Source: UBA6168 sp041392505
Lineage (GTDB): Bacteria; Bacteroidota; Bacteroidia; Chitinophagales; Saprospiraceae
DNA length: 64,000 nucleotides
Direction: 5' to 3'
NCBI GenBank assembly: GCA_041392505.1
Contig: JAWKLX010000042.1
Span: forward strand, 1-64,000
In this document: piece after piece, positions 1 through 8,633 of the stretch
Layout: the number at the start of each line of letters is the position of its first letter
Numbering within the stretch: position 1 is the first letter of the stretch
Translations under genes and position numbers: made by a program
The notes under the pieces: model-generated
Told to the model about the DNA's origin: nothing
Database searches by the model: none
Seen by the model: only the letters and a program-made list of their open reading frames with translations

Positions 1-803
1 CCGATGTCGCAATTCTCGGAACTGACGGTAATAGAGTAGGGGCCTCCGGGGCCGGACAATTGAAAATTGTTTGGCAAGGCACTGGCGCACCGGATATTTT
101 CACTAAAGGAAATTTTAATTTCATCGTCGCTGCAAATGTCAGGGAAAACGACTTCCTCCACACCCGGGTTTTGAAAATCAAAAATACCCACGTCAGAAAT
201 CCCAAAGTCAATGGTATAACCAAACGGAGAACCAGTCCAATTCGCAACCATCAAGACATAGGTATTGCCTTCGATGACTGAGATCAAATCATTTTCTGGG
301 GTGTACCCGGAATTCACGTTGGGTGGGAAATTGTCGCAGCCTGCACCTTGGATATTGTAGGAGGTCGCTCCCGTCGCCCCCGTAGGTGCATCACAGTCCG
401 TGAAACCAAAGCTGCCTCCTGCGGCATTGCAACTGACCAACAAATTGGAATTGGAATAAATCTGATCGCACGAGGCGTTGGTGATATTGTACAGTGCCCA
501 GTCATAATCATCGTTTGAGTTATTGGGCGTCAGCAGAAAGCCAAATTTCCCCGATTCATTGACGGTAAATGTGTACCAAACGGAATTGTCTTCCCCCGAA
601 ACGCAAGTGGTAAACGGGTTGATCTCATTGGGGTAATTGCCTTGCCCCGAAGTAGAATTGCTCTCTGAATAAATGGGCTGGCAAACGGGAATCGCACCCA
701 AACAATCCTGGATGGTGGGCACTTGGGAAAAGCCTGTACCTGTCAGGATGACGGAAAAAATAATAGCAGACGAAAATCGGATAAAGGGATAAAGTTGGTT
801 CAT
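1..803 (-). CDS. Large secreted protein, N-terminal part (gene runs off the window)
   Basis: Reading the minus strand from the ATG at 803 gives an uninterrupted frame to the window edge (about 267 residues, no stop). It starts MNQLYPFIRFSSAIIFSVIL, a typical signal peptide, with likely cleavage after GTGFSQ. The mature part has CxxxxPVCQ-type cysteine motifs, then a segment like SVWYTFTVNESGKFGFLLTP, the beta-sandwich seen at the N terminus of giant Bacteroidota adhesins. Such proteins normally end in a gliding-motility or type IX secretion sorting domain, which would lie outside this window. The gene is partial, so exact family and function are not assignable; export is well supported. Confidence 0.75.
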   Translation of the reverse strand, partial: MNQLYPFIRFSSAIIFSVILTGTGFSQVPTIQDCLGAIPVCQPIYSESNSTSGQGNYPNEINPFTTCVSGEDNSVWYTFTVNESGKFGFLLTPNNSNDDYDWALYNITNASCDQIYSNSNLLVSCNAAGGSFGFTDCDAPTGATGATSYNIQGAGCDNFPPNVNSGYTPENDLISVIEGNTYVLMVANWTGSPFGYTIDFGISDVGIFDFQNPGVEEVVFPDICSDDEIKISFSENIRCASALPNNFQLSGPGGPYSITVSSENCDI

Positions 804-1245
804 AGTAACAATGGGTTGATGGGCAATGCAGGACTGCGCCATGAATGTAAGCCGAAAATAGTTTTTTAGATGTTTATACTTAATTGGAGTGTTTCCCGCA
901 AATGGGCTTTGGTAAGTTCGACGGCAGTTCTTTTCGAGGGGGAACTACTCATTTTCCAAAATAGTGGTAGGCTGTGGACGGCGAAAATAGGAAAATGTGC
1001 GGAGAGTTTTATTAATTTTTTTGGAGGGCGTTCCCAAAAAAAAACTTTTGTTTCGGAGTGACCATTCCTTGATTATGATTCATTTCAGAAAGAGAGATGA
1101 TTTTGGTCACCCCTCCAACTTTCTTGACGGGCCTATCTTTGAAATCCTCTCAACGACAAACGAAAGGTTAAATATTAACCCATTTAATGACGGGTGTCGC
1201 CAAATCAAGCTTATTTGGAAGCACCGAAAAAAAACATCTTTTACA
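804..1245. other. Divergent intergenic region with a plus-strand promoter candidate
   Basis: About 440 bases between two divergent genes. A perfect Bacteroidota -7 element, TATCTTTG, lies at 1134-1141 on the plus strand and would give the coiled-coil gene a leader of roughly 100 bases. No clear TTG at the usual -33 spacing was found. The open frame that reaches upstream to 997 lies mostly before this promoter and is not used here as coding. Nothing else is recognisable. Confidence 0.4.
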
Positions 1246-1629
1246 ATGGAGACAGTAGCCATCAAAGAAATTCAATCCCAACATTTTGAGCACACAGTCT
1301 GGATGAACCAGCTTAAATTTTATGCCGACGAAGTGAAGATTTATGAGCGCCAACTGGAGAAATTGGTTGGGAAAAACATCAGAGACATGCTGCCCAGACT
1401 GGAGCATTTTCAAAATAATTTTATCCGCCAAAAAGAAGTGCTGGATACCTTGATGCATGAGATTAAGCTGCACGAACATCAATTGGCAAATGCCATTAGT
1501 AACGATCAGGAATTGCCAGAGGCCAGCCATGAATTACACGAAAAATACCGGGAAGAGGTGGAGGTTTTTCAAAAAATATACGCAGAGCTAAAGGCTGATT
1601 TTCTAAAATTTTGGCGCAAATGGCATTGA
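1246..1629 (+). CDS. Small coiled-coil protein of unknown function
   Basis: 127 residues starting METVAIKEIQSQHFEHTVWM. The open frame extends upstream to 997, but the ATG at 1246 follows the promoter candidate at 1134-1141 and begins the heptad-rich part, so it was chosen. The protein is almost all helix, rich in Glu, Lys, His and Leu, with no signal peptide or membrane segment, and is probably cytosolic. It resembles in size and pattern the 122-residue protein at 43390-43758 (an aromatic/DEV coiled coil followed by a LxHF segment), so the two may be distant paralogues. The convergent neighbour is a TolC gene, separated by a long palindrome. No enzymatic motif is visible. Confidence 0.6.
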   Translation: METVAIKEIQSQHFEHTVWMNQLKFYADEVKIYERQLEKLVGKNIRDMLPRLEHFQNNFIRQKEVLDTLMHEIKLHEHQLANAISNDQELPEASHELHEKYREEVEVFQKIYAELKADFLKFWRKWH

Positions 1630-1639
1630 TTGCCAATTG

Positions 1640-1858
1640 ATTAGATGGCCGAGGATTCCCAAGTTATTAGTCTTGTTCACAAATAACAAATTGGAATATG
1701 AAAAAATCTTTTCCCTTTTGAGAAACGAATTTTTTAAGTTCGTAACTGGGGCTATGCACTGAAAAAATTAATTCCTCAAAAGAAAAAATCTAATTCCCAT
1801 ATCCTCAATTCTTATTTATGAACAAGACTAATAACTTGGAAATCCTCGGCTACCAATC
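1640..1858. repeat. Long imperfect palindrome between convergent genes
   Basis: Left arm about 1640-1740 and right arm about 1757-1858 are inverted copies. The outer 35 bases are nearly identical (both read GCCGAGGATT, then AAGTTATTAGTCTTGTTCA), and the inner parts drift with small indels. The centre holds about 17 unpaired bases around GTAACTGGGGCTATGC. The right end overlaps the tolC stop codon. It could act as a bidirectional terminator hairpin or be a MITE-like insertion; no clear target duplication is seen. Confidence 0.7.
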
Positions 1859-3176
1859 ACTTTAACTCGTCCAACAATTTCCCCGTCAATTGCCAAAGCG
1901 TCAACTCGACCACTTTAGCATTGTATTTTGCCGTGCTGTAGCTCACCGTCGAGTTTAGCAAATTAAGCTGTGCCTGCCGGAATTCCACGGATGTTACCTG
2001 CCCAGCGTTGAAGAGTTCTTCTGTGCGCTCCAAATTCAAGCGGTTGGTCTCCAAAGCCCTTTTCTCCACATCTAACACAAACAAGGCATTTTGGTGGCTC
2101 TCCCAAGCGTTGCGGACGTTGCGCTCCAGTTCTTGCTCAATTTGTTCTTTCCCCACCAACTGGTTCATGATTGCCAATCGGGTATTCTGTTCCTGCACTT
2201 TGCGGCGGCCTCCGTCGTAAATGTTCCAATTCAGGGTCAGGCCGGCATTGAGGCCATTGGTGCGGGAAGAGGTGATGAACGAGCCAGCCGCATTGTCTTG
2301 ATAGTTGTAAGTATAAGCGGCCTGAGCACCAATGGTTGGTTTGCGGCCAGCGTCGATGATCTGCAGATCCATTTCCCTGATAGCCAGGTTTTGGTCGGCT
2401 GCGAGGATGGCGACGTTATTGGTTTTCGCTTCGGACACCAATTGTTGTTGGGAAAAATTAGTGGCATAGGTCACGGTCGTGTCGACAAGGAAAGTATTGT
2501 CGACCGGCGTGCCCATCACAAAATTCAGGTTCCGCTTGGCGTTGGCGAGTTGTTGGCGGACGTTCAGCAAATTGATGCTGTCCCGTTGGATGTCCACCTC
2601 TGCATTCAACACATCTAAGCGGATGCCTTGACCATACTCAAACCTGTACTGCGCCCGTTCGAGGCGGCGGCGGGAAACCTCAAAAGTCTGCTCCAAAACG
2701 CTTAGGTTCTCGGTCAGCCGGGCCACCTCGTAGTAACTGTTCAGCACTTGGATCAAGTTGGTCTCCATGGTTTGGCGGAGTTGCAAGTCACTCAGATTGA
2801 GCACTTCTTTTAGCTGCGCTAAACTGTAGTCCCGTGCCTTGTCAAACAAGGTGTAATTGGCTGATACGGAAGCGTTTGCACTCCAAGCGAAAGCATTGTT
2901 AATCTTTGCCTCCCCCAATGGTCCGTTGAATTTTTGCAGGCCGCTGCCAAGCGATGCCGACGGTCCAGCGGTGGCATTTACGGAAGGGTTGTAGCCGTTC
3001 AGTCCCCGGTCGGTGTTATTGCGGGCTACCTCCACATCGTTCTTGGCGACCCGGATGCCGTAGTTGTTTTCCAAAGTGGTTTTGACAACTTCCGCTTGGG
3101 TCAATATTTTTTGGGAAAAAAGAAGGGACGGGAGTGCGGAAAAGAGTACTACCGTCAGGATATTTTTTAAAGTCAT
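1857..3176 (-). CDS. TolC family outer membrane efflux protein
   Basis: 439 residues, the usual TolC-family length. A signal peptide (MTLKNILTVVLFSALPSLLF, cleavage near FSQ) is followed by two tandem outer-membrane-efflux repeats with long helices rich in Ala, Asn, Leu and Gln (for example around residues 150-215 and 345-430). The trimer should form the outer membrane channel and periplasmic tunnel for the RND pump encoded just upstream in the same operon (order marR, adaptor, pump, channel). The gap to the pump gene is about 100 bases and contains a microrepeat hairpin. Substrates cannot be read from the sequence. Confidence 0.92.
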   Translation of the reverse strand: MTLKNILTVVLFSALPSLLFSQKILTQAEVVKTTLENNYGIRVAKNDVEVARNNTDRGLNGYNPSVNATAGPSASLGSGLQKFNGPLGEAKINNAFAWSANASVSANYTLFDKARDYSLAQLKEVLNLSDLQLRQTMETNLIQVLNSYYEVARLTENLSVLEQTFEVSRRRLERAQYRFEYGQGIRLDVLNAEVDIQRDSINLLNVRQQLANAKRNLNFVMGTPVDNTFLVDTTVTYATNFSQQQLVSEAKTNNVAILAADQNLAIREMDLQIIDAGRKPTIGAQAAYTYNYQDNAAGSFITSSRTNGLNAGLTLNWNIYDGGRRKVQEQNTRLAIMNQLVGKEQIEQELERNVRNAWESHQNALFVLDVEKRALETNRLNLERTEELFNAGQVTSVEFRQAQLNLLNSTVSYSTAKYNAKVVELTLWQLTGKLLDELK

Positions 3177-3196
3177 TGATCTATTGATTTAAAGTT

Positions 3197-3280
3197 GGAT
3201 GGATAGATGGTAAGATGGTTTTTCCCAAAAGAATTATCATCAGTGATATGGGTAAAAACCATTCGGCCATCTAACCATTT
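3197..3280. repeat. Microrepeat hairpin between pump and tolC
   Basis: The left part carries units of the form GGATGGATAGATGG/TAAGATGG ending in T5; the right part, 3254-3280, carries the inverted units AAAAACCATTCGGCCATC and TAACCATTTA. The right arm reaches the stop codon of the pump gene. One of about ten hairpins in this window built from short repeated words. Confidence 0.6.
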
Positions 3281-6200
3281 ATCGAAGATGTTCCAACGCC
3301 TCGTCTTCCATGTCTTTTACTGCTCTTTCCAATTCCCTGGCTTCTACCCATTCGCCTGTCTTGAGCCAGTGGGTGCCCCTTTTGGCTTTGCTATTGGCAG
3401 AAAGCATCAATGGCAAAAGGAACAACGTGAGCAGCGTCGCAAATGAAATACCATAAGCCACCGAAATGGCCATTGGGATGAGGAATTGTGCGGAGAACCC
3501 TTTTTCAAAAATCAGCGGCGCAAGACCTGCGACGGTCGTTACGGTTGTAAGGAAAATGGCCCTAAACCGTTGGTTGCCAGCTTCGTAAAGTGCATCTTCA
3601 AATGAAAGCCCTTCCCGCAAAAGTTGGTTGAAACGGCCAATGAGCACAAGCCCATCATTTACCAAAATACCAATGAGCGCCACGATACCCAGAAAGGAAA
3701 GGATGTTTACAGGCATGCCGTGGATCCAATGCCCCCAAGCCACCCCAACGAGACTGAACGGGATCATGGCAAACAACATAAGTGGCTGTGTGTAAGACCG
3801 AAAGGTAAATGCAATGATGCAGTACATCAGGATCAAAACGGCCAACAATACCTTGGGCATCGTTTCGCCAATCTGGCTGAACTCCCGGTTTTGACCCTCG
3901 TAGAGTGCCGTCACATTGGGGTATTTTGAAAGCAGCTCAGGCATGATGTTTTCCTGAATGGATGCCAGCAGGTCAGGGGCACTGTCCTTGATGTCCTTCA
4001 TGTCGGCTTCCACTTTTATTTCCCGTCTCCCATCAAGGTGGTTTATTGCCACTTCGCCTCTAACTATTTCATAATCAGCAATTTCAGAAAGGGGGATGCG
4101 TTCCCTTGAAGCGGTGACGATCCGCATGTCGTCCAAAAATTTGATGGAAGAACGTTCCTCTTTGTTATAGCGTACCCAGACCCGGATCTCGTCCCGGCCG
4201 CGCTGAAACCGTTGCACCGATTGGCCAAAAAAACCGGCCCGGACCTGCGACATGACAGAGTTGAGGTTGAGGCCGAGGAGGTAGGCTTTGTCTTTTAACT
4301 GCAGGCGGATTTCCTTGATCCCCTGTGGGTCGTTGTCCGACACGTCTTTAAGTGCAGCCATGGTTTTGAGCTGGGATTTCAGCTCTTCTTTGACCGCCTT
4401 CAGGTCGGCGATGTTATTGCTTACCAGTGAAACGGAAATAGGTTTGCCCCCGAAAGTATTGCCCGAACCGTATTCCAGCGATTCCACTCCATAGACTGGC
4501 CCAACTGCCTCCGATACCGCATTGGCTACTTTAACGGCAGTGATGCCATATCGCTCTTCTTCCCTGGTTAAATTTAAGATCAAAACCGCCCTCGAAGCAC
4601 TACCGCCCGTTGCGCCTTGCTGCGTTCCCGGAGGGCCACCTGATGCGCCTTGTGATGTGCCGATCCGACGGACGGTATTGCGGATGACGGGGGTGCCGTT
4701 GTTTTGCTCTTCTGCCATTTTGCGCCCGACAACCCATGCTTTTTCTTCGATCATAGTGATGATCGAATCGGTAACGGCTTCGGTGGTTCCTTGTGGCATT
4801 CGCAGCCCGATGGTTACCTGCTCGCTAGCGACAGGAGGGAAAAAAGCGACTTTGATGATGCCACCTTGAAAGGCTCCGATCGTAATGATGAACATCGCAA
4901 TCGGGATGGCAAAACCTAACATTTTATAATCAAGGAAAAAACGTAGGCACGGGGCGTACAACTTGTCTCGCAACCAGTTCAAAGATTTTTCTGCCCAAAC
5001 GTTGATGATGAATGGCTTCGACCCCTTGTGCAATGCCCTTGAATGCGCAACGTGGGCCGGCAAAATCATGAACGCCTCTATCAGTGAAATGAGCAAAATG
5101 ATGCTTAGTACCAATGCAATCTGCCCAAATATATTGCCCATAACACCAGGCAGGAAAAAGAACGCCGAGAACGCTACCACGGTCGTCAGGATCGCTGAAA
5201 TAACTGGGGGCAATACCTCCATTGTACCGTCAATGGCCGCCCGGATGGGGTTCTTCCCCTGCTCATAATGGTAGAAGATATTTTCCGCTATCACAATCCC
5301 ATCGTCCACCAAGATACCGATGACGAGGATCATCCCGAAAAGCGATATGACATTGATTGTCAAAAAATTAGGGGCAATAATGAACAGCCCGAAAAAGGAA
5401 AATGGGATACCTATGGCTACCCAAAAAGCAATACTGGGTTTTAGGAAAATACCTAATAATAGAATGACCAACAATATCCCCAACCCGCCATTTGAAACCA
5501 ACAAGTCAATCCGGTCTTCCAAGGCTACCGTCGTATCACGGGCAACTTTCAACTGCACGTTGTCATATTTTTGGTTGAAACTTTCGATGTACGTCCGCAC
5601 CTTCACCGTAGCCGCCACAATGTCTTCACTATTGGTTGTCGATACTTTTATTTGTACGGCAGGCTGCCCATTCATGTAGAGGCGGTCGGGGCTTTCCGAC
5701 CAAGTGTCCCGCACATCGGCCACATCCCGCAAGCGGATGATATTGCCGTAGGCATCTGCCCTGACGGGCAAAAAGTCAATTTCATCACCATAATAGGAGC
5801 GGTTGTTGGCCCGGATGAGGTATTCTTCGCTCGATGTTTTAATGTTCCCTCCAGTAGTTAGTAGGTTAGAATTCGAGACTGCACGAGCCACTTCGTCGAA
5901 GGTGAGGTTGAAAGCACGTAGGTCGTTTTCCCGCACAGCAATCTCGATTTCTTCCGCAGGAAAGCCTTGGAGTTCCACTTGTGAAATGCCACCGATGGCC
6001 CGTAGGTCGGCCTCCACGTTGCGGGCAATTTGTTTCAAAGATTTCAAATCCAAATTGTCGCCGCTAACGGTAAAACTGATGGCCTCGTTCAGCCCCTCCA
6101 CTTTGGAAACCACGGGTGGCTCCATGTCAACGGGATAAGACGGCACGCGGTCCACGGCATTTTTCACATCGGACAAAAGAGCATCCATGTTGTGCCCCCT

Positions 6201-6491
6201 GATGCCTTCCACGATGATGCTGGCGGCATTCTCCATGGAAGTTGAAGTTACCCGGTCAATTCCGACCAAACCTCGCAAGTTGTCTTCGATTTTCAGCACC
6301 ACCCCTTCCTCTATTTCCTCCGGCGATGCCCCTGGGTAACGGATGGAGATAGTGATGATGTTGGATTCATACAGCGGGAAAAACGATGACTTGGTGCTCA
6401 ATAACCCCAGTACCCCAAACAAGAAAACGGCAAACATGAGCACATTGACCGCTACGGGGTATTTTATAAAAAAGGAGATAAGATTTTTCAT
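3279..6491 (-). CDS. RND family efflux pump permease (AcrB-like)
   Basis: 1070 residues. The ATG at 6491 (MKNLISFFIKYPVAVNVLMF) was chosen over an in-frame TTG one codon pair upstream. Topology is the duplicated RND plan: TM1 near residues 10-30, a large periplasmic loop, TM2-6 at about 335-480, TM7 near 540, a second loop, and TM8-12 from about 890 on. The proton-relay segment GILVDDGIVIAENI carries the paired Asp in TM4, and GILVNDGLVLIGRF is the matching repeat. It should be an inner membrane drug/proton antiporter working with the adjacent adaptor and TolC. A Gly/Ser/Gln-rich stretch near residues 640-660 is a flexible loop. Substrate unknown. Confidence 0.93.
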   Translation of the reverse strand: MKNLISFFIKYPVAVNVLMFAVFLFGVLGLLSTKSSFFPLYESNIITISIRYPGASPEEIEEGVVLKIEDNLRGLVGIDRVTSTSMENAASIIVEGIRGHNMDALLSDVKNAVDRVPSYPVDMEPPVVSKVEGLNEAISFTVSGDNLDLKSLKQIARNVEADLRAIGGISQVELQGFPAEEIEIAVRENDLRAFNLTFDEVARAVSNSNLLTTGGNIKTSSEEYLIRANNRSYYGDEIDFLPVRADAYGNIIRLRDVADVRDTWSESPDRLYMNGQPAVQIKVSTTNSEDIVAATVKVRTYIESFNQKYDNVQLKVARDTTVALEDRIDLLVSNGGLGILLVILLLGIFLKPSIAFWVAIGIPFSFFGLFIIAPNFLTINVISLFGMILVIGILVDDGIVIAENIFYHYEQGKNPIRAAIDGTMEVLPPVISAILTTVVAFSAFFFLPGVMGNIFGQIALVLSIILLISLIEAFMILPAHVAHSRALHKGSKPFIINVWAEKSLNWLRDKLYAPCLRFFLDYKMLGFAIPIAMFIITIGAFQGGIIKVAFFPPVASEQVTIGLRMPQGTTEAVTDSIITMIEEKAWVVGRKMAEEQNNGTPVIRNTVRRIGTSQGASGGPPGTQQGATGGSASRAVLILNLTREEERYGITAVKVANAVSEAVGPVYGVESLEYGSGNTFGGKPISVSLVSNNIADLKAVKEELKSQLKTMAALKDVSDNDPQGIKEIRLQLKDKAYLLGLNLNSVMSQVRAGFFGQSVQRFQRGRDEIRVWVRYNKEERSSIKFLDDMRIVTASRERIPLSEIADYEIVRGEVAINHLDGRREIKVEADMKDIKDSAPDLLASIQENIMPELLSKYPNVTALYEGQNREFSQIGETMPKVLLAVLILMYCIIAFTFRSYTQPLMLFAMIPFSLVGVAWGHWIHGMPVNILSFLGIVALIGILVNDGLVLIGRFNQLLREGLSFEDALYEAGNQRFRAIFLTTVTTVAGLAPLIFEKGFSAQFLIPMAISVAYGISFATLLTLFLLPLMLSANSKAKRGTHWLKTGEWVEARELERAVKDMEDEALEHLR

Positions 6492-6571
6492 CAATAATGA
6501 TTGAATGAGTGGATGAATGAATGGTTGAATGAGAGAATGATTGAATGATCGAATGATTCAATCATTCGATC
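6491..6571. repeat. GAATGATT microrepeats ending in a perfect palindrome
   Basis: Tandem variants of GAATGAATG and GATTGAATGA fill the adaptor-pump gap. At 6547-6571 they end in a perfect palindrome of two 12-base arms around one C (GATCGAATGATT / AATCATTCGATC). The palindrome overlaps the last codons and stop of the adaptor gene. Confidence 0.75.
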
Positions 6572-7668
6572 ACTTTTACCCGCATCCCTTCATAGGCACC
6601 AGGCACTGGCTTCGCCAAAATCTGTTCGCCATCGGTGAGCCCTTTCACCACAACGGAGGCTTCTTTGAAAAACACAGGTTCCACAGCGGCGATGCCGAGC
6701 AAAGTGTCTTTGACCACGTAAACGTGGTTTTCATCAAGCAGCAATTTGCGGTCAATTTCAAAAGTGTTCTCCACCTGTTTCGCTTCGAGGTCGGCTTCGA
6801 GAAACATACCTTCTTTGAGGTTTTTGCCCGCTACCTCAATGAACACTTTAATGGTCTGGGAGGCGGCATCCACTTTGCCGTTTACCCGGATGACCTTGCC
6901 CGTCCATTTGCCAGTTTGTTCGACATCGTGTAGTTCAACAGATTTGCCGACCTGGAGAAGGTTGGAGTAGGTGGATGACACATTGATTTCCATCTCATAA
7001 ACGCTGGGATCAATGAGCTCGCCCAACTTTTGGCCAGTGCGGATCAATGCTCCTTGGTTGACCAATGCCTCTGTGAGCACACCCGAAAAAGGTGCACTAA
7101 CGGTGTATTTAGTCAACCGCTCTTCCAAGTTTTTGATGTTGTAAAAGGTCGTAGTGATGTTGCGGCCGGCAATGAACAATTTCTCTTTTTCCGAAGTCGG
7201 TTCTGGTAGGGTAGGCAGCGGTTTTTCGACATCGAAGGCCTGCACATATTTTTCCCAATTGGGAAATGCCGCTGGGTAATCCAGTTTAAGGTCGGGCAAA
7301 AGCACCACAATCTGATTGTACAGACTGCTCTTTTGTGCTTTTAGGTTAGCCCGGTGTTCGTCGGCATTGATCCGGAGAAGGGTTTGGCCCTTGGCGTAAT
7401 AGCTGCCTGGTTTGAAGGCCTGCGCACTGGATTCAAAAATGCCCTGCACTTCTGAGAAAATTTCCACCTTCCGCTTGGCGACAAGGCTACCGCTGGTCGT
7501 CAGGGTGATGGGGGTGCTGGCATTTTTTACCGTTTGGGTAAAGACCGAGGTGATGACTTTTTGTTCTACAGGCTTGGGGTCTTCTTTCATGGACGCTAAT
7601 TTCTTAGCGAGTAGAACCGCACCACCAATAAGTAAAAGGGCAAGGATAGTCAGGATGATTTTTCGCAT
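6562..7668 (-). CDS. RND efflux periplasmic adaptor subunit (HlyD/MFP family)
   Basis: 368 residues with an N-terminal membrane anchor (RKIILTILALLLIGGAVLLA). After it come the first lipoyl half (GSLVAKRKVEIFSEVQG), a helical hairpin at about residues 110-190, the second lipoyl half (YTVSAPFSGVLTEALVNQGA), and beta-barrel and membrane-proximal domains to the end. It should bridge the RND permease and TolC in the periplasm. It is second in the operon, 23 bases after the MarR gene, so expression probably follows MarR control. Its last codons lie inside a palindromic microrepeat. Transported compounds cannot be inferred. Confidence 0.92.
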   Translation of the reverse strand: MRKIILTILALLLIGGAVLLAKKLASMKEDPKPVEQKVITSVFTQTVKNASTPITLTTSGSLVAKRKVEIFSEVQGIFESSAQAFKPGSYYAKGQTLLRINADEHRANLKAQKSSLYNQIVVLLPDLKLDYPAAFPNWEKYVQAFDVEKPLPTLPEPTSEKEKLFIAGRNITTTFYNIKNLEERLTKYTVSAPFSGVLTEALVNQGALIRTGQKLGELIDPSVYEMEINVSSTYSNLLQVGKSVELHDVEQTGKWTGKVIRVNGKVDAASQTIKVFIEVAGKNLKEGMFLEADLEAKQVENTFEIDRKLLLDENHVYVVKDTLLGIAAVEPVFFKEASVVVKGLTDGEQILAKPVPGAYEGMRVKVIE

Positions 7669-7691
7669 GTAAATTTAGTTTGTACTGCAAC

Positions 7692-8171
7692 TTATTTTTC
7701 ATTTTCGCAATATTCCATGCTGCTTTGAACCTTAATGTTGCTTTGTACTTTTTTTAATATTGATATCAGAGTTGAAATTTCAGTTTGTGTCAATCCCATT
7801 TGCAATTCCTGCGATGCTTCTTTGAAGGCAGGTGTCATGGCTTCAAAATATTGGCGGCCATGCTTGGTCAGATATATCCGTTTAACCCTTTTATCGTTCG
7901 GGTCAGGGATGCGGACAACCAAGTGATTCTTTTCCATTGTGTCCAAAAGCCTTGTCAATGTTGCTTTATGGCGGTTGGTAACATGGGCCATATCGTTCTG
8001 TGTTTGGCCATCTTCGTGGTGCAAAATTTTTAAGATAATGGCCTGCTCCATCGACATATTGAGGCCGTGCTGCTTCAATTTGTCAGCCATAAAGAGGAAC
8101 ATCATTTTGCCCGTCTTGCCCAACCAAGGCATGATAGACTCTTCGTATTCTTGTTGATTATGTATTGCCAT
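7692..8171 (-). CDS. MarR family transcriptional regulator
   Basis: 159 residues. The winged-helix core is clear: MSMEQAIILKILHHEDGQTQ (helices 2-3), then AHVTNRHKATLTRLLDTMEK (recognition helix) and the wing IPDPNDKRVKRIYLTKHGR, the classical DxRxKxxxLT region of MarR. N- and C-terminal helices provide dimerisation. It is the first gene of the efflux operon and has a good palindromic operator 31-48 bases upstream of its start, so it most likely represses its own operon until a small phenolic or drug ligand is bound. That role is inferred from the family and the layout. Confidence 0.92.
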   Translation of the reverse strand: MAIHNQQEYEESIMPWLGKTGKMMFLFMADKLKQHGLNMSMEQAIILKILHHEDGQTQNDMAHVTNRHKATLTRLLDTMEKNHLVVRIPDPNDKRVKRIYLTKHGRQYFEAMTPAFKEASQELQMGLTQTEISTLISILKKVQSNIKVQSSMEYCENEK

Positions 8172-8201
8172 TTAAACGTGGGATAAAACCATTTTGGAAA
8201 A

Positions 8202-8219
8202 TAGTTGCGCATACAACTA
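8202..8219. promoter_or_regulatory. Probable MarR operator
   Basis: Perfect inverted repeat TAGTTG-cgcata-CAACTA upstream of the marR start. The TAGTTG/CAACTA half-sites and the 18-base size are typical of MarR-family operators, and it is the only such palindrome in the marR leader. Autoregulation is inferred. Confidence 0.65.
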
Positions 8220-8306
8220 ATCGTTGTTCAAAAAAGTTTAAGGAGGGTGGATTTTTTTTAAAAAAAAGGTTCTTTGACAAATTCCTTGGAGCAGAAAAAA
8301 GAAGGA

Positions 8307-8363
8307 GAGAGGGAGGTGAAAAAATAAAAAATTTTCAATTTTTTATTTTTTCACCTCCCTCTC
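8307..8363. repeat. Perfect 27-bp hairpin, first of a pair
   Basis: Arms 8307-8333 and 8337-8363 are exact inverted copies with a three-base loop (TTC). The base of the stem is GC-rich (GAGAGGGAGGTG) and the tip is A/T. It lies between divergent genes, so it is not an obvious terminator for either. Confidence 0.9.
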
Positions 8364-8365
8364 TA

Positions 8366-8424
8366 TCAGGGTTTTAAGTGAGCGGAAAATTTTGAAAAAA
8401 TTTTCCGCTCACTTAAAACCCTGA
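8366..8424. repeat. Perfect 28-bp hairpin, second of a pair
   Basis: Arms 8366-8393 and 8397-8424 are exact inverted copies with a three-base loop (GAA). It begins two bases after the first hairpin. The base of the stem reads TCAGGGTTTTAAGTGAGCGG. The word TTAAAACCCTGA resembles the arm of the hairpin at 59781-59837. The following stretch to 8633 holds a short codon-like frame but no gene I can support. Confidence 0.9.
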
Positions 8425-8633
8425 TTATTTGATCCATTTCACGCTATTTGTCCAAGAACGAAAAAAAAATAGTGGAGGATAGAAAACGCAGCCGAAGTGC
8501 CGAAGAAGCAGCTAAACTTGAACGGATTGGGACGATTAATAAACCTGTAATTTGTTGGAAAATAGCTATGTTGCGGCCTCTTTAAAGCCAAGACAAGAAC
8601 AAAAAGGATGGATTTAATAAAAAACAGAAGAAA

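Noticed and set aside
8435..8583. Codon-like frame with KRSRSAEEAAKLERIG
   Set aside because: No proper start, no family recognised and fewer than 50 codons; possibly a gene fragment but not supportable.
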